A DNA stretch of 64,000 nucleotides from Gimesia aquarii (GTDB taxonomy: Bacteria > Planctomycetota > Planctomycetia > Planctomycetales > Planctomycetaceae): assembly GCF_007748175.1 (NCBI RefSeq), contig NZ_CP037422.1, positions 2,687,231-2,751,230 of the forward strand. The letters are read 5' to 3'. This document shows, one piece after another, positions 62,001 to 64,000 of this stretch (position 1 is its first letter; every line of letters begins with the position of its first letter). The translations under genes were made by a program, and so were the position numbers. The notes beneath the pieces were generated by a model, which saw nothing but the letters and a program-made list of their open reading frames with translations, had not been told where the DNA came from and made no database searches.

Positions 62001-63676
62001 GAATCGATGGCCGGGTTCGTCACCTGGGCAAAGAGCTGGTGGAAGTAATCATACAGTAACCGAGACTGATCGCTGAGGCAGGCCAGAGCCGCATCATTAC
62101 CCATCGAGCCAATGGGATCTTTCTTGGCTTTGATCAGCGGAATCAACATGAACTTCAAAGTTTCAAATGTAAATCCGAAAGCCTGCATTCGCGACAGCAA
62201 TTCAGTTGTAGGAACATCCTCTACTTCATCAGCGGGGGGAATATCGTGCAAATGAATACGCTGATTTTGCAACCATTCATGATAAGGTCGCTCAGTGGAA
62301 TATTTTTCTTTGAGTTCTTCATCAGGAATCAGACGACCTTCTTCAAAGTCAACCAGGAACATTTTTCCTGGCTGCAAACGCCCCTTTTCTTTGACGATTT
62401 TGGGATCGACTTCCAGCACACCGACTTCACTGGCCATGATGACACGATCATCGTGGGTGACATAGTAACGACTGGGGCGTAAACCATTCCGGTCCAATAC
62501 GGCCCCAATACACTGACCGTCAGTAAAGGAAACCGAAGCTGGTCCGTCCCATGGTTCCTGAAGCGCAGAATGATATTCATAAAACGCACGCTTCGCGACA
62601 GAAATAGAATGGTGATTCTGCCAGGCTTCCGGAATCATCATCATCATGACTTCTGGTAACGGACGACCGGACATCAACAATAATTCCAGTGCATTGTCAA
62701 AGTTACCAGAATCGGAACAGTGAGGCTCAATGATCGGGAACAACTTCTTGAGGTCGGCACCAAACAGGTCACTGGACATCATCCCTTGTCGGGCATACAT
62801 CCAGTTTGCATTACCACGCAGGGTGTTGATTTCTCCGTTGTGTGCCATAAATCGACACGGCTGAGCACGATCCCAACTGGGAAAGGTGTTGGTAGAGAAA
62901 CGCGAGTGGACCATCGCCAGGTGACTGGTAAAATCCTCAGCCTGCAAATCCGGGTAGAACGGCATGACCTGATCGGGAGTTAACATCCCTTTGTAGACCA
63001 CAACTTTGCTGGACAGCGAACAGAAGTAGAACATCAAGCCCTGAGGTAGGCTCCCTTCACGTAACTGTCGGCTGGATGACTTCAATATAATATAGAGTTG
63101 TCGTTCCAGATCATCCTGATCCGCAATTTTTCCGTTGGGAGTCGAGATAAAAACCTGCTCCATCTGAGGCATCGCTCGTCGCGCGGAGGGACCGATGTCG
63201 GCTTTATCCGGATTAACCGGTAGTTCACGCCATCCCAAAACAACGAGTCCCTGATCCTGGGTGATTTCTTCAACGACTTTTTTGCAATGCTCACGCTGCG
63301 CAACATCGGTCGGTAAAAATACCACTCCCATCCCGTAGTTGTTCTGCTGAGGTAAGTCTAGATCCAGGTCCTGCTTGACAACTCTGGTCAGAAAATCGTG
63401 AGGAATCGAAACTAAAATTCCGGCACCATCACCGGTGTTTTCTTCGCAACCACACGCGCCTCGATGTGTCATATGACGCAGCATCTCGTCGGCATCGAGC
63501 ACAATTTGATGCGAACGTTTGCCTTTGATATGAGCGACAAATCCGACACCACAGCTATCGTGCTCGAATTCCGGATCATAAAGTCCGTGTGCTTCCGGCA
63601 GACGCCCCACTTGAAAAATGGAGTTTCGATTATTGTTTTCGGAATCAGTTCCACGCCGAACAGTTCGACTTGTCAT
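59060..63676 (-). CDS. gltB: Glutamate synthase, large (alpha) subunit
   Basis: A 1538-residue ammonia-channelling enzyme. A 41-residue propeptide should be removed to expose Cys42 (DSCGVGFVAHI) as the N-terminal nucleophile of the class II amidotransferase domain (about 42-430, with RFSTNTFPSWDRAQPCRFMA and HNGEINTLRGN). The central and FMN-binding synthase domains follow (GGKSNTGEGGEDYSRF, GQGAKPGEG-like SQGAKPGEGGELPGHKV, ISGASGGTGASPLTSVKHAG). The 3Fe-4S motif CIMMRKCHLNTC has the C-x5-C-x4-C spacing. The GXGXG domain closes the chain (GLSGGRIVIYPP, GRNFAAGMSGGVAYVYD). Length and motifs are those of the bacterial NADPH enzyme. Confidence 0.97.
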   Translation of the reverse strand: MTSRTVRRGTDSENNNRNSIFQVGRLPEAHGLYDPEFEHDSCGVGFVAHIKGKRSHQIVLDADEMLRHMTHRGACGCEENTGDGAGILVSIPHDFLTRVVKQDLDLDLPQQNNYGMGVVFLPTDVAQREHCKKVVEEITQDQGLVVLGWRELPVNPDKADIGPSARRAMPQMEQVFISTPNGKIADQDDLERQLYIILKSSSRQLREGSLPQGLMFYFCSLSSKVVVYKGMLTPDQVMPFYPDLQAEDFTSHLAMVHSRFSTNTFPSWDRAQPCRFMAHNGEINTLRGNANWMYARQGMMSSDLFGADLKKLFPIIEPHCSDSGNFDNALELLLMSGRPLPEVMMMMIPEAWQNHHSISVAKRAFYEYHSALQEPWDGPASVSFTDGQCIGAVLDRNGLRPSRYYVTHDDRVIMASEVGVLEVDPKIVKEKGRLQPGKMFLVDFEEGRLIPDEELKEKYSTERPYHEWLQNQRIHLHDIPPADEVEDVPTTELLSRMQAFGFTFETLKFMLIPLIKAKKDPIGSMGNDAALACLSDQSRLLYDYFHQLFAQVTNPAIDSIREEVIMTLECYIGPEGNLLDSTEEQCHRLLIPEPIITNEEMAAIKVMDYRGWKNKTIDVTYPKSEGEAGFRVALDRIREEASQAIADGFSLITLSDRAVNAERVGLPTLISCGAIHHHLVRNEQRTQIGIVLETGEAREVHHHCLLFGYGADAINPYMAFESLWHSLEAGELDATEWTRDSIVAAYRKGVGKGMLKVMAKMGISTLQSYKGAQIFEAVGLNQEIIDTCFAGTASRIKGIGFDVVAQESEMRHDIGYPHRDQVRVSSLTNPGVYHWRANGEKHSWSPENIANLQAAATSRDKNAYKQFAKAVNEQTTRECHLRGLLKFKKRESISLDEVEPVTEIVKRFCTGAMSYGSISAESHEALAVAMNRLGGKSNTGEGGEDYSRFKPLESGDSKRSAIKQIASGRFGVTSWYLTNADELQIKISQGAKPGEGGELPGHKVNKIIASVRHSTPGVGLISPPPHHDIYSIEDLSQLIYDLKNTNPSARISVKLVSEVGVGTIASGVAKGHADNILISGASGGTGASPLTSVKHAGLPWELGISETHQTLVMNDLRSRVRLQTDGQLKTGRDIVVASLLGAEEFGFSTAPLITMGCIMMRKCHLNTCPVGIATQNPELRKKFAGQPEHVVNYFFLLAEEARELMAELGFRTMDEMVGRSDVLELDEGIAHWKAKHLDLTPILKLAEKPHPNVGTYCTRDQEHGLEVVIDNILIDQCQPAIQNGEPVVVDVKVKNTDRTFGTMLSHEVSKHHGADGLPDETIHINSKGSAGQSLGAWLAYGITIEHEGDANDYVGKGLSGGRIVIYPPEDSTFSPEENIIVGNVNLYGATEGEVYIRGQAAERFCVRNSGARAVVEGIGDHGCEYMTGGRAVILGETGRNFAAGMSGGVAYVYDPHGLLLQNCNLETIELEQVEDADDIAELKTLIDNHRKFTGSTVARSIIDNWEAELELFKKVMPIDYKRALLEMAAEEAEAAASV

Positions 63677-64000
63677 CTTACTTCACCATTTAAACTAATG
63701 TTTAACAAAATCAATGCCGAATGGCATTTTGGTTTTTGCGAATGAACTTCGCACTCTTTCGGGATCGGCACTTTGCCTCCATCAGAATGATGGCTCCCTG
63801 GTCGGGATTTCTCCCACTACTTTCAATCGCTGGATCCCACCAACGCAGAAAAACACTTATCGAGAAACAACCAGATTACTCACGCGCTATCAGAGGACCG
63901 AACGAAAATGCATCATTATCGGGAGAGTTTTCGCTTTTTGAGGCTGATACCTCGGTCGATTCTCTGCGAGCGATAGAGAAATTAGCGGGGTCTTCGTGTA
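63677..64000. other. Region upstream of gltB
   Basis: About 320 bases to the window edge. I see no supported gene; it should hold the gltB promoter. I could not place promoter elements or an NtrC/leader signal. Confidence 0.45.

Noticed and set aside
63714-63941. 75-codon plus-strand frame upstream of gltB
   Set aside because: No recognisable pattern; region is more likely the gltB promoter.
1-64000. CRISPR arrays, tRNA or rRNA genes, complete insertion sequences
   Set aside because: No regularly spaced direct repeats, cloverleaf-like segments with CCA-type ends, or transposase frames were seen on either strand.

Overview
The window reads as chromosomal DNA of a planctomycete close to Gimesia/Planctomyces. 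The evidence is two DUF1559 pseudopilin-like genes with the typical [20 protein letters not shown] start, a secreted DUF1080 protein beside a Tat-exported Gfo/Idh/MocA oxidoreductase, PQQ-propeller and CxxCH proteins, CehA/McbA metallohydrolases, a Cys-rich CGC/CCC protein, and short secreted Tyr/Pro-rich proteins of a type I associate with this phylum. The genus is inferred from style, not from a search. I see no rRNA, tRNA, CRISPR array, complete insertion sequence or prophage.

Layout. 1-9.6 kb: the 5' part of gltX, a lipid-binding-like membrane-anchored protein, a stand-alone LigD-type phosphoesterase, a glycosyltransferase, an EEP nuclease/phosphatase, a membrane metallophosphoesterase, a UbiD decarboxylase, a TPR membrane protein and SppA. 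9.9-20.1 kb: an exported YHS-like protein, a squalene/phytoene synthase, a DUF1559 gene behind an array of Fur-box-like palindromes, two CehA/McbA metallohydrolases (one with an EF-hand pair inside its catalytic domain) around a tiny His-rich membrane protein, and a lipoprotein aldose epimerase. 20.7-24.9 kb: an ECF sigma factor with its anti-sigma factor, a double GNAT protein and a divergent DnaA. 24.9-32.7 kb: a minus-strand set of secretin, OmpA/CpaD-like lipoprotein and TPR lipoprotein that resembles the outer-membrane half of a Tad/Flp system, then two small secreted proteins. 32.7-51.3 kb: mtnA, DUF1080 plus Gfo/Idh/MocA, a DUF1559/PQQ/CxxCH operon, a Cys-rich protein, a sugar transferase, an alpha-glucan phosphorylase, an NAD(P)HX dehydratase, a C45 hydrolase, an MMPL exporter and a PhyH dioxygenase.

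51.4-57.3 kb is an accessory-looking run of small minus-strand genes: NUDIX, a hypothetical protein, DUF2314-ankyrin, a membrane-anchored dual-specificity phosphatase, GNAT, CYTH, a nitrilase-family amidase and a macro domain. It also holds a decayed scrap of a nitrilase 3' end. 57.4-63.7 kb is the glutamate synthase operon gltB-gltD.

Genes work together most clearly in gltBD (ammonia assimilation), sigma/anti-sigma (signalling), the secretin trio (envelope export or pilus), DUF1559-PQQ-CxxCH (periplasmic redox or binding) and DUF1080-Gfo/Idh/MocA (sugar turnover). Several clean intrinsic terminators mark transcription-unit ends. The most interesting leads are the Fur-like palindrome array, the EF-hand insertion, the secretin trio without a motor, the divergent DnaA with no dnaN beside it, and the accessory run with its gene relic.
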